Part shown: piece by piece, positions 56,968-64,000 of the stretch
How the letters are laid out: the number at the start of each line of letters is the position of its first letter
How positions within the stretch are numbered: the stretch's first letter is position 1
Assembly (NCBI RefSeq): GCF_003014595.1
Contig: NZ_PYGK01000002.1
Span: forward strand, 765,555-829,554
DNA length: 64,000 nt
DNA from: Chitinophaga ginsengisoli
GTDB lineage: Bacteria; Bacteroidota; Bacteroidia; Chitinophagales; Chitinophagaceae
Direction: 5' to 3'
Made by a program: the position numbers and the translations under genes
Notes under the pieces: generated by a model
What the model was told of the DNA's origin: nothing
What the model saw: the letters and a program-made list of their open reading frames with translations, nothing else
The model's database searches: none

Positions 56968-57008
56968 TATCTTTGAAACAAGTATGTACTTTTAAGTATC
57001 CTGGATAC
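56968..57008. promoter_or_regulatory. Candidate promoter box and operator for the HxlR/MBL divergent pair
   Basis: TATCTTTG at 56968-56975 matches the Bacteroidota -7 consensus TAnnTTTG in the HxlR direction, though no clean -33 TTG precedes it. Downstream, GTATCC-T-GGATAC (56996-57008) is a perfect 13-base palindrome in a run of AAGTAT-type half sites (56980, 56994, and 57012). Such symmetrical sites are typical of dimeric winged-helix regulators, so this is a plausible HxlR operator. Confidence 0.4.
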
Positions 57009-57053
57009 CAAAAAGTATCTATAGTTGATTTTCAATGACAAAAAAGTAAAGGA

Positions 57054-57434
57054 ATGGCGAAGAAAAATATTGACACACCCATTTGCGCGGTAGATTTTGC
57101 TTTCCGGAGGATCGGGGGAAAATATAAAGGCCGCATCCTGTGGTATCTGCACGTGCATAAGGTATTACGCTACGGGGAACTGCGCAGAAGCATTATTGAT
57201 ATTACAACAAAGATGCTGACCCAGACGCTGCGGGAGCTCGAAGAAGATGGACTGGTACATAGAGAGGTATATCATACCATGCCGCCCCGCGTGGAATATA
57301 CGCTCACGCCTAGCAGCCGGGAACTGATCCCTTTTATCAATCACCTGCGGCAATGGGGCGACCGCCAGATGGAGAAAGAAGGTATTCCTGCAATAGGCAG
57401 CTCAGCAGAATGCGTGATAAAAGACCCCTGTTAA
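57054..57434 (+). CDS. HxlR-family winged-helix transcription regulator (126 aa)
   Basis: Typical HxlR layout: C-A-V-D-F-A at the N-terminus with the family's conserved cysteine (Cys12), I-G-G-K-Y-K-G-R-I-L-W-Y-L, then the recognition helix region I-T-T-K-M-L-T-Q-T-L-R-E-L-E-E-D-G-L and wing R-V-E-Y-T-L-T. The Cys suggests possible redox or electrophile sensing, as in other HxlR members. Normal family length. Likely controls itself and the divergent MBL gene. Confidence 0.9.
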   Translation: MAKKNIDTPICAVDFAFRRIGGKYKGRILWYLHVHKVLRYGELRRSIIDITTKMLTQTLRELEEDGLVHREVYHTMPPRVEYTLTPSSRELIPFINHLRQWGDRQMEKEGIPAIGSSAECVIKDPC

Positions 57435-57443
57435 AAGATTAGC

Positions 57444-57462
57444 GGCAACACATCGTGTCGCC
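57444..57462. terminator. Weak hairpin between convergent HxlR and TIR-STING-like genes
   Basis: GGCAACAC and GTGTCGCC pair with one mismatch around ATC, in the 40-base gap between two convergent stop codons. No T tract; modest evidence for a shared terminator. Confidence 0.3.
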
Positions 57463-57474
57463 AACAGTTGTAGG

Positions 57475-58512
57475 TTACAGTATGCCAGCACTGAGTTTGT
57501 CGACGTGTGCCGGTACCTCATCAGCAGATATAATGTATGTCTTCTCCGCCTTCAGCGCCAGTTCATGGTCCAGCGTGCGGCGGAAGTTGACAATCTCTTT
57601 GGATCTCAGCGAATCAATGAAGTCATTATCTGTTTCCAGTACCTTTTCATTGTCTTTTTCGCGCCAGAAACGCTCAATCAGCCCGATGATATTCTGAGCA
57701 GTCAGCAGGGTGGTAGGAATATCGAGGATGTGCAACGGCGCCTGCTCATCCGCCCGTGGCAAAACATAGATACCTATATTCCGCCCATCGTCCGCCGCAA
57801 AGCTTGTTTTATAACACCCCGGTTGGGATGTCAGGAAAGCGTCCGCATCCTGTCTGCCCATGATCTTATCAGGCATGATAACGGTGACAGTGATACCATT
57901 CTCAGGACGCCATAACAGTGTCTTACCGTTAATCTGCAGCTCCTGCGGCTGTTTTACCTTCCATAGAGACAGCAGGAAATTATTGAGATAAGCATGCGCC
58001 AGCCCCTGTGCCGGCAATTCCGAGTGGAAGGAATCGAAAGTAACATTGTTCAGGATATTCCTGATCCCTTCTGCCGCAGATGCAGTGGCATCCATTCTTT
58101 CCTGATCTGTATAGGTTTCCTGGTTGTGATAAGTAAATACCAATGGCTTTACATCATCAAAGTAAGTAGGCAACTTTACCTGTGGTTCATCGGGCAATAA
58201 GATGATCGTTTTCTGTGGCCCCAGTTTGGCCATAGTAGCGCCCAGTTCAAAGATCACATTGTCTTTGGGGCCGTTGATCTTTGCACCATCCTTAGTAACA
58301 TACGACACCATATTGTCGTTAGACAATACAATGATCGCATAGTCATAATGAAACAGCTTTTTGAAGAATGTCCACAAAGGTGTAGTATGATTATCTCCGA
58401 AAAAGTCTCCTTTCCAGAGATGGATTATAAAGTCGTTCTCAAGATGCGCGTGGATGCCCTCTGCCACAGGAAGACTGCCGGATGAGGAAAATATAACAAC
58501 ATATGGTTTCAT
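57475..58512 (-). CDS. TIR-like protein with prokaryotic STING-like C-terminal domain (345 aa)
   Basis: I choose the ATG at 58512 (MKPYVVIFSS); the frame extends to 58551 but that would overlap the upstream gene. Residues 1-130 match the Cap12-type TIR domain: V-V-I-F-S-S-S-G, W-K-G-D-F-F, and D-N-V-I-F-E-L-G with candidate catalytic Glu89. The second half (~155-335) resembles bacterial STING domains as I recall them: G-L-A-H-A-Y-L-N-N-F-L, I-T-V-T-V-I-M-P-D-K, D-I-P-T-T-L (264-269), and K-E-I-V-N-F-R-R-T-L. TIR-STING proteins bind cyclic dinucleotides and then hydrolyse NAD+. No CD-NTase gene lies next to it. It follows the SLOG-RyR gene by 10 bases. The TIR call is firm, the STING call less so. 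Confidence 0.7.
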   Translation of the reverse strand: MKPYVVIFSSSGSLPVAEGIHAHLENDFIIHLWKGDFFGDNHTTPLWTFFKKLFHYDYAIIVLSNDNMVSYVTKDGAKINGPKDNVIFELGATMAKLGPQKTIILLPDEPQVKLPTYFDDVKPLVFTYHNQETYTDQERMDATASAAEGIRNILNNVTFDSFHSELPAQGLAHAYLNNFLLSLWKVKQPQELQINGKTLLWRPENGITVTVIMPDKIMGRQDADAFLTSQPGCYKTSFAADDGRNIGIYVLPRADEQAPLHILDIPTTLLTAQNIIGLIERFWREKDNEKVLETDNDFIDSLRSKEIVNFRRTLDHELALKAEKTYIISADEVPAHVDKLSAGIL

Positions 58513-58522
58513 ATACCTGCGT

Positions 58523-61228
58523 TTATAAGATGTTATTTTGTGCCAGTACATGTATGAAATAAGGAATACCGTTTATCTGTGAGCGGTCCTTGCTTTTCTC
58601 TGCGTCTGATAGTTTATCGTAAGGTACCAGGTCGATATGCAGTTTCTGTGACTGGTAACGCGTCTTATATCCACGTTCACTATTCCACCGTGCTATCCGT
58701 GTTTCTACATCTTCTATATCCGGATCATAGTCCTGTAAGGGAAGAAACCCATTCAGTAGTTTCTCCGCACACCAGCGGTGCTGTTCCGTCTTTGACAGTA
58801 ATTCAAACAGTCCCCTGCAGGCTGGATTGGCTTCCATACTGAAATATTCAAATAGTATTTCCGAGGTATCATTAGCCGTTAACGCCTGTTTTATTTTCTG
58901 CAGCGAGTATGAAGTATAGCGCAGTTTCACCCAGATATGATCCGCCGCCCGGCGATTGCTTTCCTTATACGTATAAGACAAAGTCTCCCATTCCTGTCTT
59001 GCCAGTCGCATAATGTCGACAGGATGGTTCCTCCAGTATGTTTTGTCTTTCATATTGGCATACCACAGATTGATGAGTGCAGGGAGATCGTCAATAGCGG
59101 CATTCCCTTTGGCTAACGCCCTGCATTCATCCACCAGCTGTCCGAAGAAGATCACCGGTGTATAAGGCAATTGCCTGTTCAGCATGTGAGAGATATTCTC
59201 AAACTCACTTTCATCAGCCAGGTTACAATAACAAAAGATCTGCAGGTTAAAATGCCGCAGGGCTATCTTACCCAGGAAACCATGCAGATAGGCAGCGCCC
59301 TGCAGGGCATCTTCCAGGCAGAAGTATGCTGTAATAAGATTTTCTTCATGCAATGCCCTTCGCATTACTTCATCATTATAATAGGCGGCATCAGCAACAG
59401 GCAATTCCCTAAAAGTAATCCTGCCTTTGGGAAAGATCTCCTTCCTGATCTCACGGGTGTAGGGTGCTTCATATAACAGGTTTTCGTGCGGATTATACCA
59501 CAGACAGGGATACTGTTGGTAGAATGCGGCTTCTGCCTCGGTAGCGCTCTGTGCAAACACCGTGATATTGACATGATGATTATTATTCAGCTGAATAGTA
59601 TGCAATAACGTGACCAGCAGCTGCCTGCCCATATCGCCGAAGCCAAATAAAAGTATTTCGGTTGGCTTCCACGCGTCCTGGCTTTCCCTGTAAATGGGAT
59701 AACGGATCAGTAATTTCCTGCTGATGATTTCGTGGAAATTCAGTCGCCGCACTACTACGCGGCCTGACAATGGATTCAGCTTTCCTACAAATTCAGCTGC
59801 CCGGTCATCTTTCAGATGAACATAACAGTGCTTTCTCCTGGATTGCTTTGCCCACATAAGATCTAACTCCTGCAATGTCCGGATATTATCAGCATCAGAC
59901 TCTTCCAGCAGGTATATAGTATGTGCATTGACAGCCCGGTTCCGTCTTAAAAAGGTAGAAGACTGAGGACTTCCACTCACCACCCTGATGCCGCGTTTCG
60001 CCGCCTCCGTTTTCAGGTTGGGATCAGGCGCTTTATCAATGATCATCACATTCTGATGTTCCTTTTTTAGCGTGATGGCCAGCAGGTAGGTAATACTGTT
60101 TAATCCGCTGATCATACAGATCCTGTCTCTCGAAAACCAATGCCAGAAAAAGAAGCGAAGCAGGTTTTTATTATTGCTGCCAATCGCCAGTAGAAAAGCA
60201 ACGACAAATGCATTAATAAAGAAAAACAAACCGCTGAAGCGCGCGATGTCCAGTATGACAACCACCTTTTCTGACTTGTCGGTATCATCAGCAGAAGAGT
60301 TAAAGGTCAGCAGGTTGACAGCACTGAAGAAAGCGTGGCGGTATCCCGGATAATCAGGAACATATCCGGCTTCTTCGCGTAAGATAAAGCCCCAGGTACC
60401 GAAAGAGACTGTCAGCAGTACAAAAAAGAGCGGTAATACAAAGCGCCAGAAGTTCTCATTATAGACCACATTCCGCTTCCACCAGGGTATCCGGCTTTTA
60501 TAGGTGAATTGCGGGAAACAGGTTGCTGCCCATTCCATCTTGTCGGGGGGCGGGAAATAACGTTGCCGCTGTAAAGCAGCGCCGCAAAGCGGCGCGTCAT
60601 TTTCTGCCCGGGAAACGATCAGCTGGTACAGGTTGCCTGATTTACAACGTTTCCCTGCTGCTTCCATGGCCATATTCACCACATCTGCCGTACCGCCTTC
60701 TTTTCCCGTATCCACACCGTCCCATAACACGATCAGGTGTTCTGCAATATTGACGAGGCTCCCTGCCAGGATCTGATAGGGAATATTATCTCCTCCCGCT
60801 ATCTTTTGCATCCCGCTACCGGCAGCTTTCCTGTTTCTTGCCTCCGTTATGTAGGGACTGAGAGATACAGTAGCGATGAATGCTGTACCGAACCTGTCTG
60901 CCAATGTTTTCACTCTTCCGGCATCACCATCTTCCGGCAATAACAATAAAAGCACTTTAAGGCCCATTTCCAGGGCTGTTGTCACCACAAGGCTATCCGC
61001 ACCATCGGCTATCCCTGAAACCAAAATAAAGTCCTTATAGTTACCTTTTGTTATGTCCTGCAATTTTTCCTCTACTGCATGCGCGATATGTTGCAGCTCG
61101 CCATCTACCAGATGCCGATGGCCACTATGAGCAATTACCTTCTTTCCCCGTGGAATAAAATGGGAAAGCAGGGGAAAATCCCTTAGACGTTTACGATAAA
61201 AAATATAGGGGAATTTGCTCCGCGCCAT
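58523..61228 (-). CDS. SLOG - transmembrane - TrkA_N-like - RyR domain protein (901 aa)
   Basis: Residues ~28-230 resemble a SLOG nucleotide-ligand domain (I-A-H-S-G-H-R, then V-S-G-I-A-D-G-A-D-S-L-V). Two membrane helices lie near 260-283 and 330-352. Next come a TrkA_N-like Rossmann region (~365-500; C-M-I-S-G-L-N-S-I, lacking the normal G-x-G-x-x-G) and a second one (L-F-G-F-G-D-M-G near 523). The C-terminus (~813-895) matches the RyR domain: E-Q-H-R-W-C-A-E-K, then H-I-D-L-V-P-Y-D-K-L-S-D-A-E-K-S-K-D. These domains are known parts of predicted nucleotide-signal conflict systems. It probably sits in the inner membrane as a sensor or channel-like effector. It precedes the TIR-STING-like gene by 10 bases, implying a joint function. 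Confidence 0.72.
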   Translation of the reverse strand: MARSKFPYIFYRKRLRDFPLLSHFIPRGKKVIAHSGHRHLVDGELQHIAHAVEEKLQDITKGNYKDFILVSGIADGADSLVVTTALEMGLKVLLLLLPEDGDAGRVKTLADRFGTAFIATVSLSPYITEARNRKAAGSGMQKIAGGDNIPYQILAGSLVNIAEHLIVLWDGVDTGKEGGTADVVNMAMEAAGKRCKSGNLYQLIVSRAENDAPLCGAALQRQRYFPPPDKMEWAATCFPQFTYKSRIPWWKRNVVYNENFWRFVLPLFFVLLTVSFGTWGFILREEAGYVPDYPGYRHAFFSAVNLLTFNSSADDTDKSEKVVVILDIARFSGLFFFINAFVVAFLLAIGSNNKNLLRFFFWHWFSRDRICMISGLNSITYLLAITLKKEHQNVMIIDKAPDPNLKTEAAKRGIRVVSGSPQSSTFLRRNRAVNAHTIYLLEESDADNIRTLQELDLMWAKQSRRKHCYVHLKDDRAAEFVGKLNPLSGRVVVRRLNFHEIISRKLLIRYPIYRESQDAWKPTEILLFGFGDMGRQLLVTLLHTIQLNNNHHVNITVFAQSATEAEAAFYQQYPCLWYNPHENLLYEAPYTREIRKEIFPKGRITFRELPVADAAYYNDEVMRRALHEENLITAYFCLEDALQGAAYLHGFLGKIALRHFNLQIFCYCNLADESEFENISHMLNRQLPYTPVIFFGQLVDECRALAKGNAAIDDLPALINLWYANMKDKTYWRNHPVDIMRLARQEWETLSYTYKESNRRAADHIWVKLRYTSYSLQKIKQALTANDTSEILFEYFSMEANPACRGLFELLSKTEQHRWCAEKLLNGFLPLQDYDPDIEDVETRIARWNSERGYKTRYQSQKLHIDLVPYDKLSDAEKSKDRSQINGIPYFIHVLAQNNIL

Positions 61229-61358
61229 GACGATTGGGATTAATTTTGGGGGCCTACTGCAAAGTAACGGTTAATGCTGCTTTGTAACACACGACAAGAA
61301 ACATATTCGTTTCTATACTTTATGGATTATAAGTATATTATACACTAAATTTTTCCTC

Positions 61359-61490
61359 ATGGCATATGATGAAGAACCTGCAAACAGGATCAGGGAACGA
61401 TTTGAAAACCTTCCCAATGTGGAAGAAAAAAAGATGATGGGCGGGCTTACTTTTGAACCGGGCCGATACAGGAAAGCTCCGGCTGTCTGA
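61359..61490 (+). pseudogene. Truncated TfoX/Sxy N-terminal domain remnant (43 codons)
   Basis: An ATG at 61359 opens MAYDEEPANRIRERF, then V-E-E-K-K-M-M-G-G-L-T-F, the highly conserved start of small TfoX N-terminal domain proteins (usually ~110 aa). After T-F the frame changes character (E-P-G-R-Y-R-K-A-P-A-V) and stops. The missing two thirds are not found downstream. The end coincides with a hairpin, which suggests a deletion that joined the 5' end of the gene to an old terminator region. Confidence 0.7.
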
Positions 61491-61500
61491 CCGGAGCTTT
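61473..61500. terminator. Hairpin at the end of the TfoX remnant
   Basis: AAAGCTCCGG (61473-61482) and CCGGAGCTTT (61491-61500) form a perfect 10-base stem with an 8-base loop. It lies 28 bases after the lipoprotein stop on the other strand, so it probably ends both transcripts. Confidence 0.65.
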
Positions 61501-61528
61501 GCGCTGATAATTTTGATACACTATGTTG

Positions 61529-62071
61529 TTATTTCATCTCCACGCCTACTGATACCCTTGTTTCATCATAGAAAAGGCTCAATGATTTAGGTTTGGTACC
61601 AGCCGGTAATTTGAATTTATTGTCGGTGGACGATTTGGTGGACTCCGCATCCACGTTCACTGAATTATAGTTGTCATGGGTAATGTTGTTGCCATTATCC
61701 AGCTGCAGACGGAAATTTGCCGGATTAACGAAAATGCTGCTACCTCCCACCTGGTTTTTGTTGGTTACTTCAAATTCATAAGTAATTTCAGTGCCTGTTA
61801 CTTTTCCATCGGCATCTGCTAACTCAACTGCTTTAGCATTGGTTACACGAACGAGTACTTCTTTATTTTTACCCAGGTAAACGGAGTCAGGGGAAAAAGT
61901 TACTGCGTACGTTTTAGGCTCGTTAGAAGGCGCTGTGGCAGCAGGGCTACTTTGTGCAGGTTGCTCAGCTGTTGTGGTTTGCTGATCTGCATTTTCAGTC
62001 TTATTTTTCCCTTTACATGCAGCAAGAGTTACTATCAAGCCTACAGAGAACACAAGAATGATCCTTTTCAT
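61529..62071 (-). CDS. Lipoprotein with DUF4352-like domain (180 aa)
   Basis: Signal peptide with lipobox L-A-A-C (Cys19), followed by a low-complexity linker rich in T, Q, A and P (20-55). The rest is one beta-sandwich-like domain: V-T-F-S-P-D-S-V-Y-L-G, then Y-E-F-E-V-T-N-K-N, then F-R-L-Q-L-D-N-G, ending V-S-V-G-V-E-M-K. The pattern of a strand, E-F-x-V-T-N, and a ligand loop is like DUF4352 or telomere-repeat-factor-like Ig folds in lipoproteins. Function unknown; outer membrane or periplasm. Monocistronic. Confidence 0.75.
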   Translation of the reverse strand: MKRIILVFSVGLIVTLAACKGKNKTENADQQTTTAEQPAQSSPAATAPSNEPKTYAVTFSPDSVYLGKNKEVLVRVTNAKAVELADADGKVTGTEITYEFEVTNKNQVGGSSIFVNPANFRLQLDNGNNITHDNYNSVNVDAESTKSSTDNKFKLPAGTKPKSLSLFYDETRVSVGVEMK

Positions 62072-62244
62072 TGTTATTATTATTGGGTTTAAGATTAAAG
62101 ATGGTGGTTACAAAAAACAATAATATGACTAAAGTACTCATTTTTCGCATTCCTGGAAGTGCATGGTAATCATTTGCGTACAAATACGTACACATATAAG
62201 GGTTAGCGGACTGAATAAACGTAGAAATACGTATCCGGCACCGG

Positions 62245-62526
62245 TTAATATTCTGCAAACTGTTTGTCAGGATAACACCAGAGCCAACGTTCTCCTGGTT
62301 CTGCCGAAGCCACCACAGGATGATGCGTTTCATTATAGTGGCGGGTCATATGCTTTGACGGCGACTGATCACAGCAAAGTGTCACGCCACAGGTCTGGCA
62401 GGTGCGGAGATGTACCCATTCCCCGTTATTCTTAATACATTCTTCACACACATAATCTTCTCCAATCTGCACTTCCGTAATCTCACGCAGATGTTGACAG
62501 GTATTCTGATCTTCCATTTGTAACAA
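62245..62526 (-). CDS. UBP-type zinc finger protein (93 aa)
   Basis: Almost the entire protein is a ZnF-UBP domain. Likely zinc ligands are C-Q-H-L at residue 9, C-E-E-C, C-Q-T-C, C-C-D, then H-M-T-R-H and H-H-P-V. It ends in the common W-L-W-C-Y-P-D-K-Q. In eukaryotes the domain binds the ubiquitin C-terminus; stand-alone bacterial versions of about this size exist in many soil bacteria with no settled role. A lone gene with short flanking gaps. Confidence 0.85.
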   Translation of the reverse strand: MLQMEDQNTCQHLREITEVQIGEDYVCEECIKNNGEWVHLRTCQTCGVTLCCDQSPSKHMTRHYNETHHPVVASAEPGERWLWCYPDKQFAEY

Positions 62527-62590
62527 TGATTTTTATTCTACCATCGGGTTATCTGTGGTAATATAAAACTTTCTGTTGACTAATTATCAT

Positions 62591-62630
62591 ATAGCAGCGA
62601 TCACATCACTATCGATGCGATCGCTGCTAT
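62591..62630 (-). terminator. Strong hairpin downstream of the protease gene
   Basis: ATAGCAGCGATC (62591-62602) is perfectly complementary to GATCGCTGCTAT (62619-62630), and CATC/GATG can pair inside the loop after one mismatch. It lies 5 bases after the protease stop codon. No long T tract follows, but position and stability support termination. Confidence 0.7.
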
Positions 62631-62635
62631 CATCA

Positions 62636-64000
62636 TCAGCTGTCTTTTTGTAAAAGATGCCCGTAAATAAACTGTTGCACAATGGCTGCCGGAATCACCA
62701 GGCTGCTGGTACGGGAAAACCTCGCAATATTGATCCCATAAAAATGTCCGTATGTGTCAAACACAGGACCGCCGCATTGTTCCGGCCTTAGAATAGCATC
62801 ATGGGAAAAGACGCTTTCAAAACCATCCCTTCTGTGGCTCTTTCCTCCACTGAACATTTCTGCAGGATGACTGGCAGGTTGCTGAGGACGGGTGCCCAGC
62901 ACGATCTCTTTGGTATATGGGGTTCCATTACGCTGGCTTTCAAAAATGATCTGGTCTCCCGGCCAGTATCGGGATAATTCCCGGCCATAGTCTTCCGCCT
63001 TTTTAATGGGAACACCATTTATGCTTATCACCAGATCTCCTGCCTCCAAACCGCTTTCTCCGGCAGGCGAGCCAGGTTGTACAATCGTCAGTGCCAGCGG
63101 TCCGTCCGTCGGAGCTATCGCCGCTCCCAGAAATGCAAGGCTGGTCATTCGTGGCAAAGAGAACGCCCGGCTCCCCTTTACGCTTGCAATGCCTGTTTCA
63201 TCGGGCTGAGGAGATAACAGGAATTTACCCAGACTGTCTACCGCTTGTGTACCCACCGGGAAAGTTATTCCCCTCTTCAGTCGGGAAGCTACTTCCAGAC
63301 ATACCAGGTCATTACTCCTGTCCCGGAACATAACAGTAGCTTTCAATTGTTTGTTGCTTACGGTAATAATGGGCTGTTCTCCTACAGCAGAACTCTTACT
63401 AATGATGACAGACTTTCCACGCACAGAGAACAAGGTCCCCAGTATTGTCTGCTCTTCTCCATTCACCCTGCTGACGATCTTCAGGCTTAAGCCGTCGTAT
63501 ACCGTCGTTTTCAATGCGGCATTAATATCTTTCAGTGCGGGTACAGCTATCAGGCTGCCGGCAAGTGGGTCTGCAGCAATAGTATCTGCTGTTGCCGGAA
63601 ACCGGGTGTAATGTTCCACCTTATTCAGGGCCGTCCAGTATTTCCTGTAGAGGTCCACCGGCACTTCATAATTGATACGCTCACTTACTTCAACCGCGCT
63701 ATGCAGGCCGATGACGCGACCCATGTAATCAAACAGGGGGCCTCCGGAATCACCGGGCTCCATGATACAGGACGATTGCACAAAACCTTTGTCATTCACT
63801 ACCTGCGTGATACAGCCAAACCGCACTGCAGGTAAAGGCTGGTTCAGGCTTTCGGGATAGGCAATACTGATACAGGGCTCATTGATCTTTAAGTCTGAAG
63901 ACCGGCCCATGACAGCAAATGGCCACTCTCCTTCGCTGATGATCTTCATCATAGCCACATCAGGCAGGATGGGCGTTTCTGGAAAGTTGATCTTTCCCAG
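62636..64000 (-). CDS. Trypsin-like serine protease with PDZ and second degenerate protease domain (partial)
   Basis: The frame stays open to the window edge, so the N-terminus with the catalytic His is missing. The visible part begins L-G-K-I-N-F-P-E-T, then D-V-A-M-M-K-I, where D is the likely catalytic Asp, and later E-P-G-D-S-G-G-P with the nucleophile Ser. A second protease-like domain follows. Its His position reads S-K-S-S-A-V-G and its Ser position Q-C-G-G-P, so it seems inactive or altered. A PDZ domain (I-V-Q-P-G-S-P-A-G-E-S-G-L-E-A-G-D-L-V-I-S-I-N-G) lies within this second domain. This resembles HtrA/Deg-type quality-control proteases in build; location is not known because the start is missing. 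Confidence 0.78.
   Translation of the reverse strand: MGKINFPETPILPDVAMMKIISEGEWPFAVMGRSSDLKINEPCISIAYPESLNQPLPAVRFGCITQVVNDKGFVQSSCIMEPGDSGGPLFDYMGRVIGLHSAVEVSERINYEVPVDLYRKYWTALNKVEHYTRFPATADTIAADPLAGSLIAVPALKDINAALKTTVYDGLSLKIVSRVNGEEQTILGTLFSVRGKSVIISKSSAVGEQPIITVSNKQLKATVMFRDRSNDLVCLEVASRLKRGITFPVGTQAVDSLGKFLLSPQPDETGIASVKGSRAFSLPRMTSLAFLGAAIAPTDGPLALTIVQPGSPAGESGLEAGDLVISINGVPIKKAEDYGRELSRYWPGDQIIFESQRNGTPYTKEIVLGTRPQQPASHPAEMFSGGKSHRRDGFESVFSHDAILRPEQCGGPVFDTYGHFYGINIARFSRTSSLVIPAAIVQQFIYGHLLQKDS

Noticed and set aside
58513-58551. Upstream start for the TIR-STING-like gene
   Set aside because: It would overlap the SLOG-RyR gene by 29 bases and add a basic segment before the first TIR strand.
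58523-61228. Ordinary potassium channel or Trk uptake protein
   Set aside because: There is no recognisable selectivity filter (T-x-G-Y-G), only two separated helices, and SLOG and RyR domains point to signalling.
62013-62333. Open frame of 106 codons on the minus strand overlapping the lipoprotein start
   Set aside because: It only shares the lipoprotein's 5' end in another frame and shows no family pattern.

Overview
This window looks like a member of the Bacteroidota, most likely a Chitinophaga-like Chitinophagaceae. The reasons are a Bacteroidota-type contractile injection gene set (Afp7-like LysM protein, DUF5908, the conserved CIS tape-measure family, DUF4255), a secreted GH20 hexosaminidase, an HxlR/MBL pair, little use of Shine-Dalgarno sequences, and GC-rich palindromic repeats between genes. 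All assignments were made by reading the sequence and from memory of families; no searches were run.

Region 1 (1-27731, all on the minus strand, read right to left) is one tightly packed operon for an extracellular contractile injection system (eCIS; Afp/PVC/MAC/AlgoCIS type). In order of transcription it encodes a DUF4255 cap/terminator, an unknown 407-aa protein, a single sheath, two unknown helical proteins, two tube proteins, DUF5908, an Afp7-like LysM protein, a VgrG-like spike, a PAAR tip, gp25, a gp47/J-like baseplate protein, a fibre with an S74-like C-terminus, a 2397-aa repeat-rich baseplate protein, a 1080-aa protein and the tape measure. A further gene starts at position 39 and leaves the window. 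The AAA+ ATPase expected in such loci is not seen inside the window.

Region 2 (27732-28575) is a gene-free, partly AT-rich stretch with nested palindromes, an 11-bp tandem repeat and a 46-bp tandem repeat made of GC-rich palindromes. Region 3 (28576-44846, minus) is a compact operon of five very large proteins: a PhoD-like metallophosphoesterase without a signal peptide, a DUF6603-like protein, and three unknown proteins of 1039, 1827 and 574 aa. Its orientation and position next to the eCIS suggest an accessory or cargo module, but its function is unknown.

Region 4 (45071-61228) is rich in predicted conflict or defence genes: an ABC-type ATPase with a PD-(D/E)XK-like nuclease; a CHAT caspase-like protease overlapping a 1426-aa double-P-loop nSTAND protein with a membrane segment and predicted propeller; and a TIR-like protein whose C-terminal half resembles prokaryotic STING, encoded directly after a SLOG-transmembrane-TrkA_N-RyR protein. 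No cyclic-nucleotide synthase (CD-NTase) is visible beside the STING-like gene, which makes this pair the most unusual item in the window. Between these lie ordinary genes: the GH20 hexosaminidase, and a metallo-beta-lactamase-fold protein divergent from an HxlR regulator.

Region 5 (61229-64000) holds a truncated TfoX N-terminal remnant, a lipoprotein, a UBP-type zinc finger protein, and the 3' part of a trypsin-like protease that carries a second, apparently inactive protease domain and a PDZ domain.
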